From Lachnospiraceae bacterium UBA1760 (GTDB lineage: Bacteria; Bacillota; Clostridia; Lachnospirales; Lachnospiraceae): 20,781 nt of DNA. The position numbers were made by a program, and so were the translations under genes. The notes under the pieces were generated by a model. It was not told where the DNA came from. It worked only from the letters and a program-made list of their open reading frames with translations, and made no database searches. The stretch is taken from NCBI GenBank assembly GCA_002314775.1, contig DCHE01000016.1, forward strand, positions 29,305 to 50,085, written 5' to 3'. This document shows positions 13,729 to 20,781 of the stretch, piece by piece (the first letter of the stretch is position 1; every line of letters starts with the position of its first letter).

Positions 13729-14978
13729 TACTCCTTGCCTCCTTTTTCATTATACTGCTTTAAGGCATTTGCCTTAGATGCAATACTACCTGCTTTATAC
13801 TTTGCATTACTGTTGGAATTATTTACTGATGTGTTAGAGGTGTAGTTCTTGAGTCTTGCTGAAGAGAACTTTTCCATTCCCTCAGAATTCTCTGCCTGCT
13901 CCTTAGCTGCATCCTGACCAGATGTAGCTTCAGTAATTCTTTCCATAAATGTTTTCTTTCCTGATGCTTTTCTTTTTTCAATCTTCTTAGCTGCCTTCTC
14001 CATCTCTCTGTCAACTATCTTCTGCATATCACACTTACTGTAGTAAAGGTTTGTGAAATATGTAGTTAAGAAGCTGATAAGAGCACCTGTTGCCCAATAA
14101 AGACCAACACCGGCTGGAACAGTAATAGTAATAAAGAGTGAGAATAAAGGCATAACCTTCATCATTGTCTTCATAGTCTGTGCCTGCTGCTGTGCCTGTG
14201 GATCAGCTGATTCATTTGAAGGCATGATCTTCATGCTGAGATACTGGAATATAAATGAAGCAATTGGGATAATAAGTGCCCAGGTAAGCTTCCATCCAGG
14301 TGCCTCTGTCATATTGATTCCAAGAATAAAGCTGTTGATACTGTCAATCTTTGCAATATCATAGTTTGCTGCGTTAAGACCAAATAAGCCAAGAAGCTCA
14401 TTCATCTTATCTCCTGTACATCTGCTGAGTACATCTACAACACTGTTAACATCATTATTCTTTAATGTAAGAGTTATACTATTGTCCTTGATAAACTGAG
14501 ATATCTTATCAAAGTATCCATCGCTTTTGAAAATATCATTTGCAATTGGATCATATAAATCTCTTACTTTACTTACATAAGCCGGAATGTTCTGAATTAC
14601 ATAGTAAAGAGAGAAGAAAATTGGAAGCTGGATAAGTGATGTAAGACAACCTGCTGTCATCTTAATTCCGTACTTTTCCTGAAGTTCTCTTGTCTCAGAC
14701 TGCTGCTTCATAAGTGAAGCCTGGTCCTTCTTTCCTCTGTACTTCTTAGTAATCTTATTAAATTCTGGCTGAAGGAACTGCTGAATCTTTGAAGATCTCT
14801 GCTGTTTAATACTAAGAGGATACATGCATAATCTAACAAACACTGTGAAAATAATGATACATACAGCAATATTCTCAATACCAATACTAGAAAGAACATT
14901 GAATAAGGCATTCATTATTAATCCAAGTAGCTTTGCAAGATTACCAACAATAAGGCTACTCTTTTGAGTTAATAACAC
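13728..14978 (-). CDS. yidC: Membrane protein insertase YidC (Oxa1 family)
   Basis: A protein of about 416 residues that inserts and folds membrane proteins. The conserved groove Arg is R49 in FVRLCMYPLS, and the membrane helices LTSLIQLPIFFSLYYVI, LTWALIIPIASFIF and a C-terminal TVPAGVGLYWATGALIS stretch match the family. A loop of about 100 residues separates the second and third of these. The C-terminal tail is basic and then Asn/Ser-rich. GTG at 14978 is the preferred start because ACAGGAGG lies 7 nt upstream. An in-frame ATG at 15005 has its AGGAGG about 15 nt away. With either start there is no lipobox Cys, unlike Bacillus SpoIIIJ. Confidence 0.94.
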   Translation of the reverse strand: MLLTQKSSLIVGNLAKLLGLIMNALFNVLSSIGIENIAVCIIIFTVFVRLCMYPLSIKQQRSSKIQQFLQPEFNKITKKYRGKKDQASLMKQQSETRELQEKYGIKMTAGCLTSLIQLPIFFSLYYVIQNIPAYVSKVRDLYDPIANDIFKSDGYFDKISQFIKDNSITLTLKNNDVNSVVDVLSRCTGDKMNELLGLFGLNAANYDIAKIDSINSFILGINMTEAPGWKLTWALIIPIASFIFQYLSMKIMPSNESADPQAQQQAQTMKTMMKVMPLFSLFITITVPAGVGLYWATGALISFLTTYFTNLYYSKCDMQKIVDREMEKAAKKIEKRKASGKKTFMERITEATSGQDAAKEQAENSEGMEKFSSARLKNYTSNTSVNNSNSNAKYKAGSIASKANALKQYNEKGGKE

Positions 14979-15029
14979 AGTTTTTCCTCCTGTAATTGGA
15001 ACCATAATTATTAAAAATGGCTCCTCCTC

Positions 15030-15242
15030 CTATGGAACTGGATCATATCCTCCCTTTGAAAATGGATTACACCTTAGTATTCTCCATACCGTTAGCCCTG
15101 TTCCTTTAAAAAATCCATATTTCTCGTATGCTTCAATTGCATACTCAGAACAGGTAGGAGTGTATTTGCAAGTTCCATGCCCCTTTAAGGGTGACAAATA
15201 TTTGCGATAAAATTTAATTAAACAAATACAAACTTTTTTCAT
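15030..15242 (-). CDS. yidD: Membrane protein insertion efficiency factor YidD
   Basis: A 70-residue protein with the family core YRKYLSPLKGHGTCKYTPTCSEYA at about 13-36, including the conserved Cys residues, and RILRCNPFSKGGYDPVP at the end. YidD assists YidC-dependent insertion. Its ATG overlaps the rnpA stop as ATGA, the normal coupled arrangement of this operon. Confidence 0.96.
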   Translation of the reverse strand: MKKVCICLIKFYRKYLSPLKGHGTCKYTPTCSEYAIEAYEKYGFFKGTGLTVWRILRCNPFSKGGYDPVP

Positions 15243-15583
15243 ATCTTATCCTTTAAAATATGATGTAATCTGCAAAGGTGTAAAAATGCACTTTCAATCT
15301 CTTTAAAGCCCTTTTCCTTCGCAGCAGGCCTTGCCACTACTACAATGTCATAGCCTTCCTTTAAGTTATCTTTATTTAATCGATAGCTTTCCCTGATCAG
15401 TCTTGTAATGTGGTGCCTTACCACACTATTGCCAACTTTCTTGCTTACAGAAATTCCAATTCTACTGCATCCTCCATCGTTGGCAAGAAGATACATCACT
15501 AAATATTTATTGGCAAACGATTCTTTGTGGTCATAGACCTTGCCAAAATCTCTGTAATTCTTAAGTGAATTAATATTTCTCAT
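15239..15583 (-). CDS. rnpA: Ribonuclease P protein component
   Basis: A 114-residue basic protein that works with RNase P RNA to mature tRNA 5' ends. The conserved RNA-binding segment reads GNSVVRHHITRLIRESYR, where many homologues have RNRIKRRLRE. ISVSKKVG precedes it as in the family. The ATG at 15583 has GAGGAA 6 nt upstream. It lies between rpmH and yidD, the standard position. Confidence 0.96.
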   Translation of the reverse strand: MRNINSLKNYRDFGKVYDHKESFANKYLVMYLLANDGGCSRIGISVSKKVGNSVVRHHITRLIRESYRLNKDNLKEGYDIVVVARPAAKEKGFKEIESAFLHLCRLHHILKDKI

Positions 15584-15610
15584 AATTATTCCTCATCACT
15601 TTTTAGCAGG

Positions 15611-15639
15611 GAAAAATAAAGGTCACAAACTTGTGACCT
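15611..15639 (-). terminator. Hairpin between rpmH and rnpA, likely partial terminator or processing site
   Basis: A perfect 9-bp stem (AGGTCACAA at 15620-15628 with TTGTGACCT at 15631-15639) overlaps the rpmH stop codon. On the minus strand TTTATTTTTC follows. It would reduce read-through from the highly expressed rpmH into rnpA. Confidence 0.7.
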
Positions 15640-15772
15640 AAGCTGAGATAGCTTTTCTGCCCTTAGCTCTTCTAGCAGATAATACCTTTCTGCCGTTAGC
15701 AGTGCTCATTCTCTTTCTGAAACCATGAACCTTAGATCTTGATCTCTTCTTAGGCTGGAATGTCATCTTCAT
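15638..15772 (-). CDS. rpmH: Large ribosomal subunit protein bL34
   Basis: A 44-residue ribosomal protein, the usual length, starting MKMTFQPKKRSRSKVHGF. The ATG at 15772 has GTGAGGAG 7 nt upstream. The frame is open further back to 15826, but that extension would be unlike any bL34. First gene of the leftward operon. Confidence 0.97.
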   Translation of the reverse strand: MKMTFQPKKRSRSKVHGFRKRMSTANGRKVLSARRAKGRKAISA

Positions 15773-15852
15773 AACTTGACTCCTCACTTTCTTTATTATT
15801 TTTTGTGCCAAAAGGGCACACTTCATCTGTAATTAACGTACAGACGGGATAT

Positions 15853-15881
15853 ATTCTATTAAAAAAATACTGAAAAGTCAA
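15853..15881 (-). promoter_or_regulatory. rpmH operon promoter
   Basis: On the minus strand, TTGACT (15876-15881) and TAGAAT (15853-15858) are 17 bp apart. The predicted start is near 15846 with a leader of about 74 nt that includes a small hairpin TGTGCC/GGCACA (15804-15820). Confidence 0.75.
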
Positions 15882-15987
15882 GTAAAATCAACATTTTTTG
15901 ATAATTTTGATTTTAACCGATAAAAAAATAAATTTTTATTTATAATACACTTACTATTTCAACATCTCTTTATTAGTTTACGTAATT

Positions 15988-15996
15988 TTATCAACA
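15988..15996 (+). promoter_or_regulatory. DnaA box
   Basis: TTATCAACA on the plus strand, one base from TTATCCACA. Confidence 0.8.
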
Positions 15997-16010
15997 AAAT
16001 GTTTTTAACT

Positions 16011-16019
16011 TGTTGATAA
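16011..16019 (-). promoter_or_regulatory. DnaA box
   Basis: TTATCAACA on the minus strand, one base away from a second box in the same orientation. Confidence 0.8.
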
Positions 16020-16020
16020 C

Positions 16021-16029
16021 TGTTGATAA
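16021..16029 (-). promoter_or_regulatory. DnaA box
   Basis: TTATCAACA on the minus strand. It sits 10 bp start to start from the previous box, so the pair faces the same side of the helix. Confidence 0.8.
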
Positions 16030-16083
16030 CTTGTTATATTAGTGTTTTTATCAAGAGATTTTGGCTTATTTATGCCATTTTAC

Positions 16084-16092
16084 TTATCAACA
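16084..16092 (+). promoter_or_regulatory. DnaA box upstream of the dnaA promoter
   Basis: TTATCAACA on the plus strand, about 105 bp upstream of the candidate dnaA -35 element. It could serve in autoregulation as well as origin function. Confidence 0.8.
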
Positions 16093-16196
16093 ATTATTTA
16101 CATTTTACTTTACATAACATCATTATTTTTCTCTTTTTTCAGGAATTTTTAAAACGAGTTATTTCCTATTAAAATATAAAAAATAGACCATAAAAC

Positions 16197-16225
16197 TTGT
16201 ATATTTCCCAATTTTAATGTATTAT
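16197..16225 (+). promoter_or_regulatory. Candidate dnaA promoter
   Basis: TTGTAT (16197-16202) and TATTAT (16220-16225) are 17 bp apart. The predicted start near 16232 leaves a 56-nt leader before the ATG at 16288. Confidence 0.6.
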
Positions 16226-16287
16226 ATAGACTAGGTATGCTTATAAGAAAGAAAGATAAATTGAAAGATAAATTTGAAAGGTTTATT

Positions 16288-17682
16288 ATGAAAGAATTAA
16301 TTGAAAAAAAGTGGGACGAGATTCTTTTACTTCTTGAAACCCAGTATGACGTTTCAAAAATAATAATCGACACATGGATAAAATCTCTTGAAATATATGA
16401 CGTAGATAATAACAATATCTATTTTTGTGTGGATGAAAAGAGAGGACAGTTTGGAGTTGAATTTCTTAAAAAGAAGGGATACGACCAGTACCTTCTTTCT
16501 TCTATTAGAGAAGTACTTAACAGCGTTGATATTGAGCTTGTTATAGATGAAAAGGCTAATTATATCAATTCTGCCAAGAAAAATAACAATGGTTACAAGG
16601 ATCTTCCTAATAACAAAGCCTTCAGTAAGTCTTATTATGAGGCTGTCGAAAAGAGTAATCTCAATTCAAAATATACATTTGAAAACTTTGTAGTTGGTGA
16701 GAGCAATAAGCACGCTTATGCTACTTGCCTGGCTGTTGCTGACCTTCCAGCCCAGGATATTTTCAATCCACTGTTTTTGTATGGTGGTCCGGGACTTGGA
16801 AAGACTCATCTTATGCAGTCTATTGCTCACTACATTTTGCAGCATAATCCAAGCACAAAGGTTTTATATGTAACCTCTGAGATTTTTACAAATGAAATCA
16901 TCGATGCCTTAAGAAATAATAAAACTCATGAATTCAAGGAAAAATACAGACAGGTTGACGTTCTTCTTATCGATGATATCCAGGAGATAATTGGTAAGGA
17001 CAGTACTCAGCAGGAATTCTTCAACACCTTTAATTATCTGTATGAAGCTAAAAAGCAGATTATTATTTCTTCAGATAAACCACCAAAGGAGATTAAGACT
17101 CTTGAGGAAAGACTTCGTTCAAGATTTGAGTGGGGTGTTCCAATTGATATCCATGCTCCTGATTATGAAACTCGTATGGCCATTCTTAAAACAAAGGCTG
17201 AGATGAGTAATCTTGATATTCCAGAGGATGTATTTAAGTACATTGCTACTAATATTGTATCTAATGTAAGAGAGCTTGAGGGTGCCTTAAACAAAATCTC
17301 TGTTTTTGGAAAGCTTATGAATAAGGTTATAACAGTTGAGCTTGCTAAGGAAACATTAAAGGATATCATTTCCTCTGATGAAGATATTGCAATCACTCCA
17401 GAATTTATATTATCCACAGTTTCTGAGCATATGAATGTTTCTATTGATGATATTTGTTCTAAAAAGAGAAGTGCAGATATTGCAATTGCAAGACAGTTAG
17501 TTATGTATCTTTGCAGAACTCTTACTGATAAGAGCCTTCAGTCCATAGGAGACACTGTTGGAGGTAAGGACCATGCAACAGTTTACAATGGAATTAAGCG
17601 TATTGAGGAGAAGGTTAGTGATGATCCATCCTTCAAATCTACAATTGATGTTATTATCAAAAAGATTAATCCTAAAGAATAA
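16288..17682 (+). CDS. dnaA: Chromosomal replication initiator protein DnaA
   Basis: A 464-residue AAA+ initiator. Domain I is at about 1-85, followed by a short linker. The AAA+ core starts at about 130 with YTFENFVVGESNKHAYA. Walker A is GGPGLGKT at 166-173 and Walker B is LLIDDIQ at about 226-232. The C-terminal DNA-binding domain carries the signature GGKDHATVYNGIKRIEE. ATG at 16288 is chosen because GAAAGG (16276-16281) is 6 nt upstream and the protein then starts MKELIEKKWDEI, as in the family. An in-frame ATG at 16237 would lie almost on the predicted transcript start. Confidence 0.97.
   Translation: MKELIEKKWDEILLLLETQYDVSKIIIDTWIKSLEIYDVDNNNIYFCVDEKRGQFGVEFLKKKGYDQYLLSSIREVLNSVDIELVIDEKANYINSAKKNNNGYKDLPNNKAFSKSYYEAVEKSNLNSKYTFENFVVGESNKHAYATCLAVADLPAQDIFNPLFLYGGPGLGKTHLMQSIAHYILQHNPSTKVLYVTSEIFTNEIIDALRNNKTHEFKEKYRQVDVLLIDDIQEIIGKDSTQQEFFNTFNYLYEAKKQIIISSDKPPKEIKTLEERLRSRFEWGVPIDIHAPDYETRMAILKTKAEMSNLDIPEDVFKYIATNIVSNVRELEGALNKISVFGKLMNKVITVELAKETLKDIISSDEDIAITPEFILSTVSEHMNVSIDDICSKKRSADIAIARQLVMYLCRTLTDKSLQSIGDTVGGKDHATVYNGIKRIEEKVSDDPSFKSTIDVIIKKINPKE
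17410..17418 (+). promoter_or_regulatory. Perfect DnaA box inside dnaA
   Basis: TTATCCACA on the plus strand, within the dnaA coding region. It may be chance or a real binding site. Confidence 0.5.
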
Positions 17683-17731
17683 TTCTAAAGACTAATCTTT
17701 TTAGATAATGAAACTGAATTTTTTATTTAGT

Positions 17732-17740
17732 TGTTGATAA
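17732..17740 (-). promoter_or_regulatory. DnaA box
   Basis: TTATCAACA on the minus strand, 50 bp after dnaA. Confidence 0.75.
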
Positions 17741-17929
17741 CCTGTTATTTAATGAATTATTTTGTTTATTCATTATTAATTAGTTTTTGATAATTCATAT
17801 TTGATAATTCTAAAATTTTTGAGGCTTATGATTTATTCCATTTTATTAACAATAAATTTACAGCTTATTTTTCACTTAACAACATACAAAAATTTTAAAA
17901 ATTTCCTTTATTTTCAAGGGCTTCAGGGA

Positions 17930-17938
17930 TTATCAACA
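17930..17938 (+). promoter_or_regulatory. DnaA box adjoining the unwinding site
   Basis: TTATCAACA on the plus strand. It shares its last base with the next box. Confidence 0.85.
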
Positions 17939-17946
17939 TATCAACA
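17938..17946 (+). promoter_or_regulatory. DnaA box next to the DnaA-trio, one further mismatch
   Basis: ATATCAACA. It has the same orientation as the box at 17930 and ends one base before the CTA repeats. Confidence 0.7.
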
Positions 17947-17947
17947 G

Positions 17948-17968
17948 CTACTACTACTACTACTACTA
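17948..17968 (+). repeat. DnaA-trio: seven perfect CTA repeats
   Basis: Seven uninterrupted CTA triplets. On the opposite strand, read 3' to 5', they are GAT repeats, the DnaA-trio motif to which DnaA binds as a filament on single-stranded DNA. An A/T-only tract follows. Confidence 0.85.
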
Positions 17969-18022
17969 AAATAATATTAATTATATATATCGTTTTTCTC
18001 GTTGAAAGGAGTTACAAACAAC

Positions 18023-19138
18023 ATGCGTATCAAATGTTCAAAGTCTGATTTGCTTACAGGAATTAATATAGTATCAAAGGCTGTTTCTACAAAAACTTCT
18101 ATGCCAATACTTGAGTGTATTTTAATTGAGGTTAGAAACGGAAGGATTAAGCTTATTGCTAACGATCTTGAGATTGGAATTGAAACCTACATTAAGGGTA
18201 CTATTCTTGATGAGGGAAAAATTGCCATAGAGGCAAAGCTCTTTTCTGACATCATAAGAAAGCTTCCAGAGAGTGAGATTAGTATCGAAACTAATTCAGA
18301 CTATAAGGCAGTTATTAATTGTGAAAAGTCAAGATTTACTATTTCCTGCAAGTCAGGAGATGATTTCTCTTATCTTCCAATTATTGAGAAGGAAAAGAGT
18401 ATCACTATTTCACAGTTTTCTCTTAAAGAGCTTGTCAGACAGACTATTTTTTCAATTTCAGATAATGAAAATGCTAAGCTTATGACAGGTGAGTCATTTG
18501 AAGTAAGAGATAATCAGCTTATTGTAGTTTCACTTGATGGTCACAGAATTTCACTTAGAAAGATTGAATTAAATGGTGAAAATGAAAATGTTAAGTGTGT
18601 AGTTCCTGGAAAGACACTTCAGGATATCAGTAAGATAATAAGCGGTGGAACCGATGATATGATTACTATTTATTTTTCAGACAAGAATATTTTATTTGAG
18701 TTTGGAGATACAAAGGTTGTATCAAGACTTCTTGAGGGTGAGTACTTCAAGATTTCACAGATGCTTTCAATAGATCACAGAATGATGGTTAATCTTAACA
18801 AGAAGGAGTTTGCTGGATGTATTGACAGATCACTTCTTCTCGTAAATGAAGCAGACAAGAAGCCTATCATTTTAAGTGTTAAGGATGATAATAATCTTTA
18901 CCTCAGAGTTGATACCAACATGGGATCACTCAATGAAGAGATGGAGATTGAGAAGGAAGGCGGAGAAATTATCATTGGATTTAATCCTAGATTTTTACTT
19001 GACGCACTTCGTGTAATAGATGATGAGAATGTAAAGATTTACATGAATGATTCAAAGAGCCCTTGCATAATAAAGGATGAAAAGGAATCATACATTTATG
19101 TTATCCTTCCAGTAAATATTAACACAGCAGCTTATTAA
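18023..19138 (+). CDS. dnaN: DNA polymerase III sliding clamp (beta subunit)
   Basis: A 371-residue three-domain clamp, normal length, starting MRIKCSKSDLLTGINIVSKAVS. It forms a dimeric ring that tethers the replicative polymerase to DNA. The C-terminal stretch YIYVILPVNINTAAY corresponds to the conserved end where partners dock (LPM-type in many species). ATG at 18023 is preferred: AAAGGAG (18005-18011) lies 11 nt upstream. An in-frame TTG at 18002 would include the ribosome binding site within the gene. Confidence 0.97.
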   Translation: MRIKCSKSDLLTGINIVSKAVSTKTSMPILECILIEVRNGRIKLIANDLEIGIETYIKGTILDEGKIAIEAKLFSDIIRKLPESEISIETNSDYKAVINCEKSRFTISCKSGDDFSYLPIIEKEKSITISQFSLKELVRQTIFSISDNENAKLMTGESFEVRDNQLIVVSLDGHRISLRKIELNGENENVKCVVPGKTLQDISKIISGGTDDMITIYFSDKNILFEFGDTKVVSRLLEGEYFKISQMLSIDHRMMVNLNKKEFAGCIDRSLLLVNEADKKPIILSVKDDNNLYLRVDTNMGSLNEEMEIEKEGGEIIIGFNPRFLLDALRVIDDENVKIYMNDSKSPCIIKDEKESYIYVILPVNINTAAY

Positions 19139-19172
19139 TTATGGGTTAATCTTTTAGAAGGAAGTGATGACG

Positions 19173-19382
19173 ATGGAGATAATTAAACTTAGAGAGGATT
19201 TCATTAAGCTTGGACAGGCACTTAAGGCAGCAGGTTTTGTAGAAACTGGTCTTGATGCCAAGGAGGTTATAGCCCAGGGACTTGTTCTTGTAAATGGTGA
19301 AATTGAAACAAGACGTGGAAGAAAGCTTTATGACGGAGACGAAGTAATCTTCGACGATGATAAAATTAGTATTCAAAAATAG
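19173..19382 (+). CDS. yaaA: S4-domain RNA-binding protein, YaaA type
   Basis: A 69-residue protein that is essentially a single S4 domain: LGQALKAAGFVETGLDAKEVIAQGLVLVNGEIETRRGRKL. Genes of this type sit between dnaN and recF in many Firmicutes. A role in ribosome assembly has been proposed for the family. ATG at 19173 is chosen because AGAAGGAAG (19156-19164) is 8 nt upstream. Two earlier in-frame starts (GTG 19164, ATG 19167) overlap or crowd that site. Confidence 0.93.
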   Translation: MEIIKLREDFIKLGQALKAAGFVETGLDAKEVIAQGLVLVNGEIETRRGRKLYDGDEVIFDDDKISIQK

Positions 19383-19456
19383 TCTGATATTAAATTAACA
19401 GATAATAAACTTACAATAATTGATTATATACTGAAAATAGGTGGGTAAAAGAATTT

Positions 19457-20545
19457 ATGTATATTGATTCTTTGGCACTGAATAAATTTAGAAATTACGA
19501 TAATTTAGATATTACCTTTAGCAGTGGAACTAATATTTTATATGGGGACAATGCTCAGGGTAAGACTAATATCCTAGAGGCGATTTATCTTGCTGCTACT
19601 ACAAAATCACATAGAGGAAGTCATGATAAGGAGATAATTAAGCTTGGTTCTGAGGAAGCTCATATTAAGGTTAATGTCATGAAAAAGGATATTCCAAGAA
19701 AGATAGATATGCATCTTAGAAAGACTAAGACTAAGGGTGCAGCTATTGATGGTCTTCCTGTGAGACGTACAGCAGATTTATTTGGACTTATAAATATTGT
19801 TCTATTTTCCCCTGAGGATTTGGGAATAATTAAGGATGGTCCAAATGAAAGAAGAAGATTTATTGATATGGAATTATGCCAGCTTAGTCGAATTTATCTT
19901 AGTAATCTTGCTGGATACAATAAAATTCTTGGTCAGAGGAATAATCTTTTAAAGCAGATTTACTATGATAAAAGCCTTGTCGATACCTTAGATATATGGG
20001 ATGAACAGCTTATAAGCTATGGTAATAAGGTGATTGAGGAAAGAGATAATTTCATAAAAATGATGAATGAAATTATAAAGGATATTCATAAGGGCCTTAC
20101 AAAGAGTAACGAGAATCTTATTATTAACTATGAAAAGTCTACTGAAATAGACATTTTTCACGAAAATCTAATCAAAAAAAGAGATATTGATTTAAAATAT
20201 CAGACTACAAATATTGGACCACACAGAGATGATATGACATTTTCAATAAATGGAATGGATGTAAAAACCTATGGTTCACAGGGGCAGCAGAGAACTGTTG
20301 CACTTTCACTTAAGCTTGCTGAGATAGAGCTTGTGAAAAAAATAATAAATGATAGTCCAATATTATTATTGGATGATGTAATGTCTGAGCTTGACGGTAA
20401 CAGAAGAAATGCACTTTTAGATGCGATAAAAGATATTCAGACGATAATTACCTGTACAGGCTATGATGATTTTATTCAGGAGAGATTAAAGATAGACAGG
20501 ATTTATAAGGTAAGTAATGGTACTGCCAGTTTAAGGAGGAATTAG
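19457..20545 (+). CDS. recF: DNA replication and repair protein RecF
   Basis: A 362-residue SMC-like ATPase, normal length, that helps load RecA at single-strand gaps. Walker A is GDNAQGKTNILEAIY at about 30-44. The family stretch KDGPNERRRFIDMELCQL is central. The ABC signature region YGSQGQQRTVALSLKLAE and Walker B PILLLDDVMSELD are in the C-terminal third. It follows the S4 gene by 74 bp, and its TAG stop is immediately followed by the gyrB ATG. Confidence 0.97.
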   Translation: MYIDSLALNKFRNYDNLDITFSSGTNILYGDNAQGKTNILEAIYLAATTKSHRGSHDKEIIKLGSEEAHIKVNVMKKDIPRKIDMHLRKTKTKGAAIDGLPVRRTADLFGLINIVLFSPEDLGIIKDGPNERRRFIDMELCQLSRIYLSNLAGYNKILGQRNNLLKQIYYDKSLVDTLDIWDEQLISYGNKVIEERDNFIKMMNEIIKDIHKGLTKSNENLIINYEKSTEIDIFHENLIKKRDIDLKYQTTNIGPHRDDMTFSINGMDVKTYGSQGQQRTVALSLKLAEIELVKKIINDSPILLLDDVMSELDGNRRNALLDAIKDIQTIITCTGYDDFIQERLKIDRIYKVSNGTASLRRN

Positions 20546-20781
20546 ATGGAAGAGAAGGAAAATTATGGAGCTGAACAGATACAGATCCTTGAAGGCCTAG
20601 AAGCTGTCAGAAAGAGACCGGGTATGTACATCGGTAGTACATCTTCAAGAGGTCTTCATCATCTTGTGTATGAGATTGTAGATAATGCAGTTGACGAAGC
20701 TCTTGCAGGATTTTGTTCTGAAATTCAGGTTTTCATTAACAAAGATAATTCCATAACAGTAATAGATGATGGTAGAGGAAT
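20546..20781 (+). CDS. gyrB: DNA gyrase subunit B, N-terminal part only
   Basis: The first 78 codons are present and the gene continues past the window. The residues EGLEAVRKRPGMYIGST, LHHLVYEIVDNAVDEALAG and the ATP-binding DDGRGI start are those of the GyrB GHKL ATPase domain. AAGGAGGA (20533-20540), inside the end of recF, is its ribosome binding site. No gap separates it from recF, so the two are probably translationally coupled. Confidence 0.97.
   Translation, partial: MEEKENYGAEQIQILEGLEAVRKRPGMYIGSTSSRGLHHLVYEIVDNAVDEALAGFCSEIQVFINKDNSITVIDDGRG

Larger units (their letters stand above)
15882..16140. other. oriC: Upstream half of the bipartite origin, DnaA-box cluster
   Basis: The gene-free stretch between rpmH and dnaA is strongly A/T-rich. 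It contains four TTATCAACA-type DnaA boxes within 105 bp (15988, 16011, 16021, 16084) plus a near match at 16048-16056 (TTATCAAGA). A cluster upstream of dnaA matched with an unwinding region downstream is the bipartite layout known from Bacillus subtilis. Confidence 0.85.
17683..18004. other. oriC: Downstream half of the origin with the unwinding module (dnaA-dnaN gap)
   Basis: This 340-bp gap has no gene. It holds DnaA boxes at 17732, 17930 and 17938, several near matches (17785-17793 TTTTGATAA, 17843-17851 TTATTAACA), seven CTA triplets at 17948-17968 and an A/T tract at 17969-17990. The order box, box, trio, A/T tract matches the basal unwinding system described for Bacillus subtilis. It is most likely where the strands open. 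Confidence 0.88.

Noticed and set aside
15773..15826. Longer rpmH frame adding 18 residues at the N-terminus
   Set aside because: The ribosome binding site at 15779-15786 points to ATG 15772, and bL34 proteins are about 44 residues long.
16237..16287. Upstream ATG for dnaA
   Set aside because: It lies about 5 nt from the predicted transcript start and lacks a ribosome binding site. ATG 16288 has one and fits the family start.

Overview
This window looks like the chromosomal replication-origin region of a low-G+C Firmicute. The closest fit is a clostridial, Lachnospiraceae-like bacterium such as Butyrivibrio or Pseudobutyrivibrio; this is inferred from gene content, A+T-rich intergenic DNA and protein style, and no database search was done. 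Nearly all genes are core housekeeping genes. The unusual material lies in the non-coding DNA and in several proteins whose expected catalytic residues are missing.

Left part (1-10.1 kb): the 5' end of a minus-strand tRNA, then trmB on the minus strand. Next, on the plus strand, come a membrane-anchored DacA-like protein and a DegS-like histidine-kinase homologue without its phospho-acceptor His. These are followed by a 1.2 kb gene-free stretch carrying nine parS centromere sites, then parA, parB, a DUF4446 protein, serS, an unrecognised conserved-looking protein and tRNA-Arg(CCU). Two DnaA boxes lie between parA and parB.

Middle (10.07-10.68 kb): one very long imperfect palindrome, about 609 bp end to end, fills the gap between the plus-strand tRNA-Arg and the minus-strand murT-gatD pair. 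Its two ends are the U-tracts of the two convergent terminators.

Right part (10.7-20.8 kb): on the minus strand, murT and a gatD homologue lacking the usual glutaminase Cys and His have their own promoter, with a palindrome in its spacer. The rpmH-rnpA-yidD-yidC-jag operon is also on the minus strand and ends at a strong terminator. On the plus strand lie dnaA, dnaN, a yaaA-type S4 protein, recF and the start of gyrB. DnaA boxes lie on both sides of dnaA. The dnaA-dnaN gap carries two overlapping DnaA boxes, seven CTA triplets (a DnaA-trio) and an A/T tract, which is the layout of a basal origin unwinding module.

How the parts fit together: DnaA would load at the bipartite origin and open the dnaA-dnaN gap. 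DnaN, RecF and GyrB serve replication and repair. ParA and ParB acting on the parS cluster would move the newly copied origin. YidC and Jag, MurT-GatD and the DacA-like protein belong to membrane and cell-wall assembly. RnpA, TrmB, SerS and the tRNAs belong to translation.
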